Source of the DNA: Rosa chinensis
Taxonomy: Eukaryota; Streptophyta; Magnoliopsida; Rosales; Rosaceae
Direction: 5' to 3'
DNA length: 64,000 bases
Assembly (NCBI RefSeq): GCF_002994745.2
Contig: NC_037093.1
Location: 67,165,510 to 67,229,509 of the forward strand
In this document: piece by piece, positions 45,089 to 56,215 of the stretch
Position numbering within the stretch: the first letter of the stretch is position 1
How the letters are laid out: every line of letters starts with the position of its first letter
Position numbers and translations under genes: made by a program
Notes under the pieces: model-generated
The model's input: only the letters and a program-made list of their open reading frames with translations
Databases searched by the model: none
Told to the model about the DNA's origin: nothing

Positions 45089-47062
45089 ATGCCGAGAAAA
45101 AGAAAAGTACCAATGCTTCCAGTCGCCGTGGAACCCCAGATCTGCCCGGAGGCAGTCCGGTGGTGGATGAACGGCGTCGCCAAGTATGAGAAGAAATCTG
45201 TGAAGGTGCGTGAGAAGGCCAGAAAACACATGTCGGCCATGGGCTGGAAATTTTGGCACGCAAGGCTTCAGGGAGATAAACCGGTCGAGTTTAGGTACCA
45301 ATCTCCGGCCGGGAAATTATACTACTCGCTTAAAACGGCTTGCAAAGCCTGCGTTGACCTAGACCTCACTGGTTTCGAAAGCATCGGTTCAAATAGTTCT
45401 GATCCTAATTCTCCTATGGAAGAATCTAAGGAACCAAAATCTTGGATTAATTCCCCCGAAACGAAGCCAAAAAAGAGAGGAAGGAAGAAGAAGATTGATT
45501 TATTGATGGCAAAAAAGAGAGGAAGGAAGAGGAAAACTGATTTATTAACGTGTGATCCTAGTTATGATCCTATCGAAGATTGTAAGGAATCAAAATCCTG
45601 TACTAATTTCTCCCAATCAAAGCCAAAAAAGAGAGGAAGAAAGAGGAAGATTGATTTAGTAACGCCGGAGGAGGAACAAGAGAGTCTTGAAATTAGTCCT
45701 AAGCATAAACCAGGGAAGGTTCTTGCGGAGTTGAAGAGGCTTAGACTTGAAGACGAGCCAAAGTTACAGATTCGAAGTCCGAGAACAATTCTTTCTTCTT
45801 TGATAGACAACAAGGTTGTTATGCTACATGCTAAAGTGTACTACCGTGGGAGAAGCGGTGGCAGTCCACTGGCCACGGGCCAAGTTATTCGTGAGGGGAT
45901 CATGTGTGATTGTTGCGCTAAGGTGTTTGCTCTCACTGCTTTTGAAGCACATGCTGGTAGCACAAATCATAGGCCGGGTGCCAATATCGTTTTCGAGGAA
46001 GATGGGAGGACGATTTCGGATTGCCAACGACTGATGAAGAGTTTTAAGGATGAGAAGAAGGTGGTGAAGAGTAGTAATAAGATTGACAAGACTGATGATT
46101 TATGCAGTGTGTGTCATAATGAGGGTGAGCTGATTCTGTGTGATAGATGTCCTTCTGCATTCCATACTAGCTGTTTGCGTTTGAGTGAAGTGTCAGATGG
46201 CGATTGGTTCTGCCCGGCGTGTTGTTGTGGAATCTGTGGCGGTGGAAAACTTGAACAAGGAACTATTCCTGGTGAGATTAGGAAATGTGATCAGTGTGAG
46301 CGTAAGTACCATGTTGGTTGCTTGAGAAACAATGAAGTGGTTTGTGAACAGAATTGGTTTTGTAGTAGTAAATGTCAAAATATTCTGTTTGGGCTGAAAG
46401 GGCTTTTGGGACGGCCAATTTTAGTGGGTGACAACAATCTCACTTGGACACTATTGAAGTCTTCCTCCACTAATAGGGCAGACTCCAGAGAAACTCAGAA
46501 AAAGCTCAGGTCGGCTCTTAATGTGTTGCATAAGTGTTTTGAGCCTTCTATTGATCCATACACACAAAGGGACCTCGTCGAAGACATTGTTTTAAATAGA
46601 GAGTCGAATCTGAGGCGCTTGAATTTCCGAGGGTTTTACACTGTGGTTTTAGAGAGGAATAAGGAAGTGATTTGTGCGGCTACTGTGAGGATCTATGGGG
46701 AAGTGGCAGAAATACCTCTTGTGGCCACTATGTTCCGACACAGGAGACTTGGGATGTGTCGGATTTTGATGAATGAGCTGGAAAAACAGCTCAAGAAGTT
46801 GGGAGTTGAGAGACTGGTTTTGCCTTCTGCTCCTGCTGCACTGGATACATGGACTAACACTTCGATTGGGTTTTCGAAGATGCCTGAAGCTGAAAAACAA
46901 CAGTTTATCAATTATTTTTTCCTGTATTTTCAAGGCACTGTCATGTGTCATAAATTTTTGAAGCAGAGGAGTGCTACAACAGAAGCAACAATCCCAGAAG
47001 AAAACATGGAACTTGATGAGTCTTCAGGTGGCGTCTCTATAATAACACAGGCAGAAGATTGA
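45089..47062 (+). CDS. IDM1-like PHD-finger / GNAT acetyltransferase, 657 aa, single exon
   Basis: A nuclear chromatin protein of the IDM1 (INCREASED DNA METHYLATION 1)/PHD-GNAT family; IDM1 acetylates histone H3 and promotes active DNA demethylation. Order: an N-terminal conserved domain at 15-90 (KARKHMSAMGWKFWHARLQG), three or four AT-hook-like basic repeats (KKRGRKRK, 127-190), a Jas/TDBD-like domain at 240-315 (GIMCDCCAKVFALTAFEAHA), a PHD finger at 338-380 (CSVCHNEGELILCDRCPSAF), a second zinc-binding segment at 379-430, and a GNAT fold from about 513 with acetyl-CoA loop RHRRLGMCRIL. The C-terminus is acidic. The gene is intronless, which is unusual for IDM1-type genes and may reflect retroposition in the lineage. 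A paralogue lies at 50413. Substrate is not known from the sequence. Confidence 0.88.
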   Translation: MPRKRKVPMLPVAVEPQICPEAVRWWMNGVAKYEKKSVKVREKARKHMSAMGWKFWHARLQGDKPVEFRYQSPAGKLYYSLKTACKACVDLDLTGFESIGSNSSDPNSPMEESKEPKSWINSPETKPKKRGRKKKIDLLMAKKRGRKRKTDLLTCDPSYDPIEDCKESKSCTNFSQSKPKKRGRKRKIDLVTPEEEQESLEISPKHKPGKVLAELKRLRLEDEPKLQIRSPRTILSSLIDNKVVMLHAKVYYRGRSGGSPLATGQVIREGIMCDCCAKVFALTAFEAHAGSTNHRPGANIVFEEDGRTISDCQRLMKSFKDEKKVVKSSNKIDKTDDLCSVCHNEGELILCDRCPSAFHTSCLRLSEVSDGDWFCPACCCGICGGGKLEQGTIPGEIRKCDQCERKYHVGCLRNNEVVCEQNWFCSSKCQNILFGLKGLLGRPILVGDNNLTWTLLKSSSTNRADSRETQKKLRSALNVLHKCFEPSIDPYTQRDLVEDIVLNRESNLRRLNFRGFYTVVLERNKEVICAATVRIYGEVAEIPLVATMFRHRRLGMCRILMNELEKQLKKLGVERLVLPSAPAALDTWTNTSIGFSKMPEAEKQQFINYFFLYFQGTVMCHKFLKQRSATTEATIPEENMELDESSGGVSIITQAED

Positions 47063-47285
47063 TAACATGTTTTTATAGCATTGTAAGATATGGATTTTTT
47101 TACAGAATTAATGAATATTGAGGAATTATTTGACAGAACAAATCCTCTTTCCATGAACCAACAATTTCTTCTCTTTCTTATCTTTATTTGTTATTATTAT
47201 TTCTGCATTTTATATCTGATGCAGCGAAACCCTTAAATTTGAAAAAAAAAAAAAAAATGAACACAGCTATGCCATAAGGAATACA
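47063..47285. other. 3' flank of the first PHD/GNAT gene
   Basis: Probable 3' UTR and spacer of the preceding gene. It includes an A run of 16 at about 47242. No gene. Confidence 0.4.
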
Positions 47286-48477
47286 TTCAAGGGTTGCGTA
47301 AGATTCAACAGATATGATGTGTTTAGCTCTTTGGCAAAGAATTATAACAACACCAACCTGCTCAAGCAGGCTGACAAGCATGGTAACACAGTCTTACATC
47401 TTGCTGTCTCTGCAGGGAACGCTCGAGTAAGTTTCCTATTCTATTTTTTAAGTGTGGTCAGTCGTCTTAGCTCCTTGCCTCCTTCAACTATGCATGATCA
47501 TAAACTATGTCAAATTTTCATTTATCAGAGTACGTCATCAGCAATACTACAGTAGATGTCAATTGTAGGAACCAAAGAGGTCAAACAGCATTGGACATCC
47601 TAGACGAGCAAAGAATATCTTCTAATCTTAGATATACGTTGAAGAGTTTTGGTGGCAGAACAAGTACTGAGCTGTTCTCTTTAACCCCAAAGGTTGATGA
47701 GATAGATTCTGGGACTACAACAACGTTAGAAAGTCCTAGAGCTGCACAGGAGCAAGAATTTGAAAGGCTTTTTTAATGTAACACGCATCCAGGAAGTGAT
47801 CAATCTGATTGTGAAATTGACATGGGGCGTATGGCTCGAAACAATCAACAGATGAAACACTTCGCGACAGTACAAGCAAAGATGAATCCCGGTCATGATG
47901 TTTTAATGAATTCTGACGTTCTTTTTAGAGGGACAGTGGATAAAACTAGGCAATATGAGATATATAGAGAGGCATTGCAAAATACTAGGACCACTATCAC
48001 AATAGTTGCTGTTTTGACTGACTCAGTTACTTATACTGCTGGCATAAACCCACCTTGTGGTGTCTACCAGGAGGGATGGCTTAAAGGACAGTCAATATAC
48101 AGTTGGCAGAACAACAGCTTTAAGGTCTTCACAATAAGCAACACAGCGGCATTGTTCATATCTATGTGCATTGTCATTGTGTTGGTGAGCATCATTCCCT
48201 TCCGGCGAAAATCACTGATGATCGACACTACTTGTGGTTGCTCACAAAGTCTTGTTGGTGGCAGTGTCACTCATGTTGCTCACAAAGTCTTGTTGGTGAC
48301 ACTGCAGCCTCATGGATATTCATGCCACATGGACGTGGTGAAGGAGAAAATTGGACCCTTGAAGTTGTGACATCTGTGTGTGCAGGGACCATGGGATCTG
48401 TTTTCTTATTTCTTGGGGTCACATGGACCAGACACTTGATGAAAATGAAATGGAGGAAACAAATACGTAAGGACTGA
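47286..48477 (+). pseudogene. Ankyrin-repeat/PGG-domain membrane protein pseudogene (ITN1/ACD6-like)
   Basis: The reading starts mid-protein with RYDVFSSLAKNYNNTNLLKQ and an ankyrin core DKHGNTVLHLAVSAGNA, passes a GT-AG intron at about 47427-47527, resumes with VDVNCRNQRGQTALDIL, and reaches an in-frame stop at 47774. Beyond it comes the PGG domain, YTAGINPPCGVYQEG, and two membrane segments (TAALFISMCIVIVLVSIIPF and a last one near 48390). A 40-bp imperfect duplication around 48240-48300 breaks the frame between them. The N-terminal ankyrin repeats are missing, so this is a decayed 3' part of such a gene. It lies between the two PHD/GNAT paralogues. Confidence 0.8.
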
Positions 48478-50260
48478 AGAGGAGAGAGCACAAAGACAAG
48501 CAGCAAGAGCACAGAAAAGAGCACATAAAAGGGCACAGAGAAGAACGGAGGAAACACCATAATACAGCTCATCAGTATCCACGAACTCCCATGCTGAGAG
48601 TTTCGAAGAACTAGGATATCATACACACTGAAATTGTGATCTTCCCAATTCAAAGTTAGGGTAATAGGCTTTCGCTAGACTTCCATTTTTGTAAAGTCTT
48701 ATCATTAGTGTAAACGATCGGATTTGATTGGAAAAAAATGGCCCAAACTTGAAACAAGAGTTGACTATAGGTCCTAAGAGAATATAATATAAGCTTAATT
48801 GTTTCACTAAAAAAAAAGATAACAAGGAATACATTCTAAAAATAATGCTTTAATAATGGTGAGATTTAGAAACATGACAATTTGAATAAAAATGAGACTT
48901 AACATGGTTTGACACGTTGAGAGGTGTTGTGGAGGCACCCGAATGCAACCTGAATGCAATGGCATGTCGAGACATGCTAACCCTCGTTAACACAATTTTG
49001 GTTCATTCACTTGTACCATAAGATCACCATTCGTAGAGCATGATTTTTAGAATGTTTTTCGACGATGGAACACCGAAAACTCAAACAAATTTTTTGATTG
49101 CTTTGGTCATAACTCGATGGAGGGGTCACACAACGGCATTGCTGAAGATGACAGAGTTGCAAGAGGCGGCGCGATGGTGCTCATGGATGCTGGCGGCTCC
49201 TTTTCCTTTGGACTTAGGCCTTGGACCTAATATGCTGACAGAGTTCCTAATGCCTAATGTAGGTGGTGGCTTTTTGACGCTAGGCTTGACTATCCTAGGG
49301 TTAGGGTTTGGACCAATGTGTATTTAGGCCCTTTCTTTATTTTCTGGTTCTTTTTGAGCTCGGGATAGCCCCCTCTGTGTAGAGAGGTCCTAGGGAGAGC
49401 ATGAATAAATTAGCGACAAATTATAGATTACTTACTTAGCGCTTCTCTTTAGGTTAGCAATACATAGGTAGCTTTAGGGATCTCCTACCACTCTAGCAGT
49501 GATACGAGTCGTTTGTGCCCTTTGTGAGTGGTCACTGTGTATTGTTAATCACATTTTCGTTTAACAGATTGAAAGCCAAATTATTAATAAAAAAGAAGAA
49601 GAAGAGAGAAACAGATTGTGATTAATCTAAGGTGGAGATATTAAGACGTGGAAGCGTGGACTGTTCTATAATTGGGAATATCCGAATATGAATTAGAAGT
49701 TTCCCTATTTGCACGGAAATATTGTATAATAAAATCAAATACCTTTATAAAGGGGTTAAATGCAGACAATGTCGATATTATGCTCGAAAACCCCAAAGTC
49801 ATGGGCCTTATCCCTTGCTTCATACTAAAATTGTTTCGCTTCCCTTAGATTTTAGTAATTTTAAGACACTCATTTGATCATTAATGTAGTTATCATATTT
49901 AGCTCATTTTAGTGTCACTCCATTAAAATTCATAAAAGTGCAAGTGACTTCCACTTCCATAAACTTAAATATCTAGCACATTTAAACTTGATTGACATTG
50001 GTTCCTACTACTTTACTACTTGGAAGGGAAGACTCTCCCTTTTAGCCCTTTCTGCTTTCAACTTTGATTTTTTTAGTTTCGGTTGTCTTAGGGGCTTCTG
50101 GTTGTAATTTTTGTTTTTGCTTCTAAAAAAAAAAAAAAAAAAAAAACTTGATTGACATTGGTCCACAAGGGAGCTCGTGTATTTTTTTATTTTTATTTTT
50201 CCTTCTTCTTCTCGTTATTGAATTGATTCATAGTCCTAACCGGAATAGGACTCAATAATA
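48478..50260. other. Spacer with retroposon debris
   Basis: No gene. An open frame at 49040-49327 has Gly/Leu-rich sequence without family resemblance. A retroposon with duplicated target lies at 49984-50162. Otherwise nothing was recognised. Confidence 0.5.
49984..50162 (+). mobile_element. Short poly(A) retroposon with 17-bp target duplication
   Basis: ACTTGATTGACATTGGT occurs at 49986-50002 and exactly again at 50146-50162. Between are about 120 bases ending GCTTCT and a run of about 22 A. This is a LINE-mobilised insertion, probably a 5'-truncated LINE 3' end rather than a SINE, as no A or B box is seen. The long A run and the unbroken duplication suggest a young insertion. Confidence 0.85.
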
Positions 50261-50263
50261 GAT

Positions 50264-50275
50264 GTATATATATAT
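50264..50275 (+). promoter_or_regulatory. Possible TATA box of the second PHD/GNAT gene
   Basis: GTATATATATAT lies about 140 bases before the ATG at 50413, a plausible position given a 5' UTR of about 110 nt. Confidence 0.35.
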
Positions 50276-50412
50276 TAGAAACAGCAAGAACCGACTCCCT
50301 GCAAGTCCCCCAAATCAAGAACAACCCTGCGACTCCTAACCGCCGCCACTCTCTCCCTCCCTCACTCTCTTCCCCCAATTTTGCGTGTTAGGGTTTCGGC
50401 GAAGAAATCAAG

Positions 50413-51993
50413 ATGAAGAAGAAGAAGAAGAACGACTCTGTTCCTCCCCCTCTCATTGTGAAACCCCGATTATGCCCCGAAGCAATTCTCGAATGGTCCA
50501 ACACCACCGGCAAGATCAGCCGCTGCGATTTGACCGAAAAGGCCAGAGCTCACCTCTCCGCATTGGGCTGGAAATTTTGGTACAAAAACAAGTCCAACAA
50601 CAGGATGGAGTTGCGCTACGAATCTCCCACCGGAAAAGTCTTCTACTCTCTCCGAGCGGCCTGCAGGGCCTGCGTTGAAGAAGAAGGACTGTCCCAGATT
50701 GTTGAGCACACCACCCTAAAACCTAAGGACGCCCTGCCTGTTGTTGACGCCGGTGACTTGGCAGTAGTACTATTACCTCCTCCTGAAAAGCCCAAGCGAT
50801 CATCAAGGAGGAAGCTTGATTCAATAGGGGAGCCGGTTCGGAATCCGAAACCGAAAAGAGGCAAGGTTCTTGCGGATTTGAAGAGAGTTAGAGATGAAAA
50901 TGAGAGGAATAGGGATGTCGAGATGAGGTCTAGTGATGATGAGAACCATGATGAGTGCAGTGTGTGTTGCTATGGAGGGGAATTGGTTCTCTGTGATGGA
51001 TGTCCCTCTGCTTTTCATGCTGGCTGCATTGGTTTGGGTGAGGTGGGAGATGGTGATTGGTTCTGCCCATCTTGCTGCTGTGGGTTTTGCAACTTGGGAA
51101 TATTGGAGGATGATGGTGTTGCCTCATGTGACCAATGCAGGCAGAGGTACCACATTGGGTGTGCAAGAAATTCAGGGGAGGCTAAGTTGGGTGTGGATGG
51201 GAAATTGTTTTGCAGTAGGAAATGTGAAAATGTGTGTCTGGGAATCAACAAGATTTTGGGGAAGGCTATTGTGGTTGGTCCTGATAATCTTACTTGGACT
51301 TTGCTCAAGTCCTCCTCAACTTGTGATGTGGACAACTTGACCAGGAATTACAGACAGCACAAATTGGCTGTGGAGGTGATGCATGAGTGTTTTGAGCCGA
51401 CTCAGGACCCCTACACGAGAAGTGATGTGGTTGATGATGTGATTTTTAATAGGCAGAAGAAGTTTCGAGGGTTTTATACTGCGGTTTTGGAGAGGAATGA
51501 GGAGGTGATTAGCGCAGCTACAGTGAGGGTTTACAGTGAGCTGGGGGAAGTGCCACTAGTGGCGACTAAGTTTAAGCACCGGAGACTTGGAATGTGTCGG
51601 ATTTTGATGAGTGAGCTTGAGAAACAGCTTGTGAAGTTGGGAATTGGGAAGCTGGTTTTGCCTTCTGCTAAAGATGCACTAGAGGCATGGACTAGTACCT
51701 CACTTGGGTTTTCGAAGATGACTGCTGACGAAACATTACCATTGTTGAAGTATAGATTCTGGAATTTCCAAGACACTACCATGTGTCACAAGGTATTGAA
51801 GAAGCAGACGACTAGTACTGAATCTGATGGGTCTGCTGGTGCCATTTCTACAGTAACGCAAGTAGGGGACATTGATGCAAGCGAAGAGGCTTGCATTATG
51901 GATATTGATTATGATTATGATTTCATGTTGGAGGATGACTCTAAATTCTTGTCATGGTACAAATCTGGATCTAAAAAGATTGTGGCTCTCTAA
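50413..51993 (+). CDS. IDM1-like PHD-finger / GNAT protein, 526 aa, single exon, lacks Jas/TDBD-like domain
   Basis: Paralogue of the gene at 45089. N-terminal domain at 16-90 (KARAHLSALGWKFWYKNKSN), a PHD finger at 181-222 (CSVCCYGGELVLCDGCPSAF), a second Cys/His set at 221-272, and a GNAT fold from about 350 with KHRRLGMCRIL. The stretch that in the paralogue runs from the LADLKR-like segment through the 75-residue Jas/TDBD-like domain is here only about 20 acidic residues (RDENERNRDVEMRSSDDE), so the domain is absent rather than mutated. The AT-hooks are also reduced. The unique tail is acidic (IDYDYDFMLEDDSKF). The frame is intact and the catalytic-loop region is conserved, so it is probably functional. 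The start is the first Met of a Lys-rich run. Confidence 0.87.
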   Translation: MKKKKKNDSVPPPLIVKPRLCPEAILEWSNTTGKISRCDLTEKARAHLSALGWKFWYKNKSNNRMELRYESPTGKVFYSLRAACRACVEEEGLSQIVEHTTLKPKDALPVVDAGDLAVVLLPPPEKPKRSSRRKLDSIGEPVRNPKPKRGKVLADLKRVRDENERNRDVEMRSSDDENHDECSVCCYGGELVLCDGCPSAFHAGCIGLGEVGDGDWFCPSCCCGFCNLGILEDDGVASCDQCRQRYHIGCARNSGEAKLGVDGKLFCSRKCENVCLGINKILGKAIVVGPDNLTWTLLKSSSTCDVDNLTRNYRQHKLAVEVMHECFEPTQDPYTRSDVVDDVIFNRQKKFRGFYTAVLERNEEVISAATVRVYSELGEVPLVATKFKHRRLGMCRILMSELEKQLVKLGIGKLVLPSAKDALEAWTSTSLGFSKMTADETLPLLKYRFWNFQDTTMCHKVLKKQTTSTESDGSAGAISTVTQVGDIDASEEACIMDIDYDYDFMLEDDSKFLSWYKSGSKKIVAL

Positions 51994-52540
51994 GAGATGT
52001 AATGTGTAAACTGTATTTGAGCCATTGCTGAAATATATCTCAAGTAGTTTTGTTGATAATGAATGTGTAAACTGTATTTCCATGAAACGTGAATTCTTTT
52101 CCGCCTAAATTTGATGCAACGCATTTATGCCGGATGTTAATTGGTCTATGATCAAATTAGTAGTCAGAAAAAGGTGCTACATGATATTATTTGTTTTTTC
52201 TTCATTATGACTCTTGCCGCTGACGAGCTACTAATTGCTTGGGGTTTTGATCGAGCATTCATTAGCCAAACTAGTACAACAGGAAAGCAGTGTTCTATAT
52301 TTCAATGAAAAATTTGCCCTTTTTTGTATTCAAGATTAAAATTTGTCTGGTTTCACAAATAAACCTCTACATGTATATACACTATGCACAAGTTAAAAGT
52401 AAAATGTGTGCTTGTTATTGTAGGTGTCAAGCTAAAAGGAACGAAAGCAACATAGGGAACTCGCAGTAAGATATGTAACTGTATTTCCCCTTTCCATTTT
52501 TCCAACATATCTCGTAACTCCGGGGCAACTACAGCTCATG
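51994..52540. other. Converging 3' flanks of the PHD/GNAT and CSA genes
   Basis: The region holds 3' UTR sequence of both genes, which point toward each other. A 23-bp block beginning GAATGTGTAAACTGTATTT near 52058 partly repeats sequence at about 52000. No other feature. Confidence 0.5.
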
Positions 52541-55500
52541 TCAATCACTCCAGTTATCCTCATCCTTAACAGGTCCTTCATCCTGCATTTCCATCCAAAA
52601 ATGTATAATATATTAGTCACTTGGGAACTGAGTTCTAAACAAACTTCATCAAATCATTGTGTTTACCACCTCATCGGAAATCAATCTGGATGGTGACCAT
52701 ACTAGAATTTGTCTATCATTGCCACCTGTGTACAGTTCCTGCAATGACAGACTTATCAGTTAAACAACTCATGCAATTTCTATTGATTGATAAAAACAAC
52801 AAAGTATATGTATGATACACAAGTGTGATAATTCAGTCTTGTTCGGTTAACCAGGAATAATAATTGATGTTTCTCACTATCATTTAATAACTACTGCTGT
52901 ATTAGTGAGTTATTCCAACAGCCGATTCAGCTGATTTTATATGTAAATAAGGATTATGCATTTAATTTCTATCTCTAGTTCATATTTTCCATCATGTATT
53001 CCAGGGGCACAATCAATAATCCAAAGATAACAATGTGAACTTGAGGCATAAATAAATTCAACATGGTTGGAAAGGGTTTTACACTTCCCATTACAGGATA
53101 GGGAATCTTTTAATGGCAAATTCACTGCCTATTCTAGTTCATAAAGCATTTGTTCAGAAAATATTAAGAAAAGCTAACTTTTAAAGGATGATTCAGCTTG
53201 TACCTGATCTTGCAAACTAAACCAGCAACAGTTCACATGTTCATAGTGACCACGAAATGTCAGGGCCGTCCTGCCTGACCACATATCGAATGCCTAAAAA
53301 ACCAGAAGTCAAGCTCTGTAGTTAGCAGAAATGGGTATATTTTCATTCACAATCCGACAAATTCAAACCTACTAAAGAATGCATTACCTTCACAGCTGTC
53401 ATGCATGGAACAAAAGCAAGTGGTGAATTCGGGCTTGTGGCTAACTGTATGGGTTTGCTTGTCTGCAGGCGCACAGTTTCAAAGTTCACCAAAGTATTGC
53501 AGCCAGATTCGACATCCCACAATCTTAGTCTTGAATCAGAACCTAAAATGCAAAAGGAAGAACCCTTGATTATTCCTTCATCACCGGTATGCATTGAGGA
53601 ATGAGTATCAAACTGATTTGTTCACTACAGGAATTAAAACATCTAAAAGGCATCTAAGGTGAACCTTCTGACATATTTATTTACTTAGCTACTTTTCATT
53701 TATTGATTAATTAATCTGACAGTGAACATAATAAATGATTTAATGAGACTAAGTTTTAACTTGGAAATCACCTGCAATATAATAGTGCTATTAACTGATG
53801 GATATATTCAACAAAGGAAAGGGTGAACCTAGACACAATTAATATTTATTACATTGATTCCATGAAATCAAATTGAATATAGAATGCCAAATTAAAGTAT
53901 ATTAAACTTCTAAGTTTTATAGAAACTCAACCTGCACTTAGTAGATACATGCCGTCATCAGTAACTTTTAACCCAGTAACGGCACCATAATGAGCAGTAG
54001 CACGATCCTGACTAGACAACATTCCTGGATGTAATCTTTGCTTCATAGATCCCTTTACTGGGATTTTACTGGTGGATGATTTTGCACCATTTCCATTAGT
54101 ATGTTTCCTTTGTTGTGCCCGTGCTTTTGCAAATGAGCTTTGACTAGCTAACAAGGGCTTAGCTGTTGAACCCTGAGTGGAACAGATCAAATATTGTCGA
54201 CAGAATAACAGTCAGCTTTCAACATAATATCATTCTACAATTAAATTAGAAAAATATTGTAACAATGTTAGTACAACATTACCAGCTTCAGTTACAATTG
54301 TTCCTTGAACAATGTGTCAATAGTAAACAAAGCAGTAATTCAGGACTTTTCCAAGGTTAAATTAAACACACACACATGCGCACGCACTATTGAGGAGTGC
54401 ATGCATTCACACTATAGTTTGCACTCACTATTGAGGAGTGCATGCATCCACACTATAGTTTGTAGTGTTGATCCCATTATATTTAATCATCATAAGAAGA
54501 TAATAGTTTGTATCTCATCAAGTTAAAAGGGTCATATGCATACTCAACACCAACAAGTTAGCCAAGGTCCATATTCAATAAAATGGGAAAGGACAATACA
54601 AGGAAACGTTAAAACCATAAAAATATTTCATATCATGATATAACAAAAGCTTTTAACTCCATCATGGTGACCACAGAGGAAATATTATTCCTAAAAGACA
54701 TGTAGAATCATTTGAAAAATGAATATATTGCAAAGGTATACAATTCATAGAAGGCAACCACAACAAACATGTTTAGTATAAAAATTAAAAAACAATGTTT
54801 TTGGTGCAACAAAAAAAGAAGAAGAAAACCTTATTTGTGGCAGAGCGTTGCAGGACTGGAGGGCGCCTCCCAAGCTGAGACTGGGACTGATCTAAAACAA
54901 GAAAACATCCAGCACGTCTAATGTCCCAAAAACGAATTGCACCATCACATCCCCCAGTAACCAAAACCCACTCACTAGAAGTAGACCATTCCACTGTCAT
55001 TACACCATCTGCCATCATGAAAACAAATACTCCACTAATGACCATCATTTCCTTGTAGGGGATAAATTAGACTGATGAAAGAAAGCTAACAGCAATTACA
55101 CCTTTGCAGTTATATAAAGTAGAGAATCCAAAAATAAATTCAACAAGAATAAGGCGCAACAACTGAATCTCATGCTGAGCTCCTAGACTTGCATGAATTC
55201 CATTAACATTCTAAATTCTTGCTATCCTGTCCACATGTCATGCCAGTCTACTATTCAAATGATACAAAACACTCAGAAAACCAAGTTGAAAAACTTGAAC
55301 CATCATTCAAATCATACCATTTCAATGTTACAAACTCATACAGAACATTCATGATTCCCCACTTTTTCACACAATTTTCCGAATGTTTCATTTGTTCATA
55401 ATACAAGTAACATATACAGAAACGAGTTGCAATACCAAGCACATACCGCGGTGACCAGACAGAGTGTGAGCAAATGCCCCGGAAGCAATATCACAGAGCC

Positions 55501-56085
55501 GAACTTGCACATCTTCAGTTCCAGCAGCAATCAACATATGAGAAGTTGCCAAGGAAGACATGGCAGTCCTATAAACCTTCCCAGGCATTTTGAAATTCAT
55601 CACCACCTGAGTCGTGTTCGTATCCCACACGTTAATATGATGATCATAAGAACCCGTCACAAATAGTCCGGTGTCAACCGGATACCAAACCGCCGACGAC
55701 ACCGCATACTTGTGCCCGTTCTCATGTTGCTTATCCACCACGAATATCGCCTTGTGCTTCGAAATAGCACCGCCGCCCTCGTAATCCGTGCCGCGCTGGA
55801 TGTCGTACACGGCGGCCGACGCGTCGGAGGCGCCGGACAACAAGTACCGCCCCTCCGTCAAATCGACCTGGATGCGTTTACAGTGGTGAAATTGAAAAAT
55901 TTAAAGGTAGTCGGGAAGTGATCGAAGTTAGTTACCTGGAGAGAGTTGATGGCGCCTCGGTGAGGGGAGACGATTTCTTTCTGATTGGAGAGCTGGAGCG
56001 TCTGGATCCGATTTGACTTGACCCGATTCGAGAACGAACTTGGGCGGAGCTTCCCCGCTTCTCTGTCGCCGATTTCCCGCCACAT
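52541..56085 (-). CDS. CSA: DNA-repair WD40 protein CSA (ERCC8), 449 aa, 8 exons
   Basis: Substrate receptor of the CUL4-DDB1 ubiquitin ligase in transcription-coupled nucleotide excision repair; Arabidopsis CSA-1 is needed for UV tolerance. Exons are 56085-55936, 55867-55447, 55008-54830, 54172-53932, 53542-53388, 53293-53204, 52738-52667 and 52582-52541, all joined in frame. The protein begins MWREIGDREAGKLRPSSFSN. WD40 repeats include RYLLSGASDASAAVYDIQ, LFVTGSYDHHINVWD, VLVTGGCDGAIRFWDI, YLLSAGSDSRLRLWDVES and LYTGGNDRQILVWSPSR. A loop in exon 4 is basic and Ser-rich. The C-terminus is DEGPVKDEDNWSD. Length matches Arabidopsis CSA-1 (450). No defects seen. The promoter abuts a segmental duplication starting near 56216. 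Confidence 0.95.
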
Positions 56086-56215
56086 TTTCGGAGCATCATT
56101 AACCGGCAGAGAGAATATTCTCTAGACCTCAAGAGGCTCTTGCTCTTAATTTATGGTTTCGATTCGCTCCTCCAAAATTTTTTTCTCTTCTGCTTGATTT
56201 GATTCTTAAGAGGCT

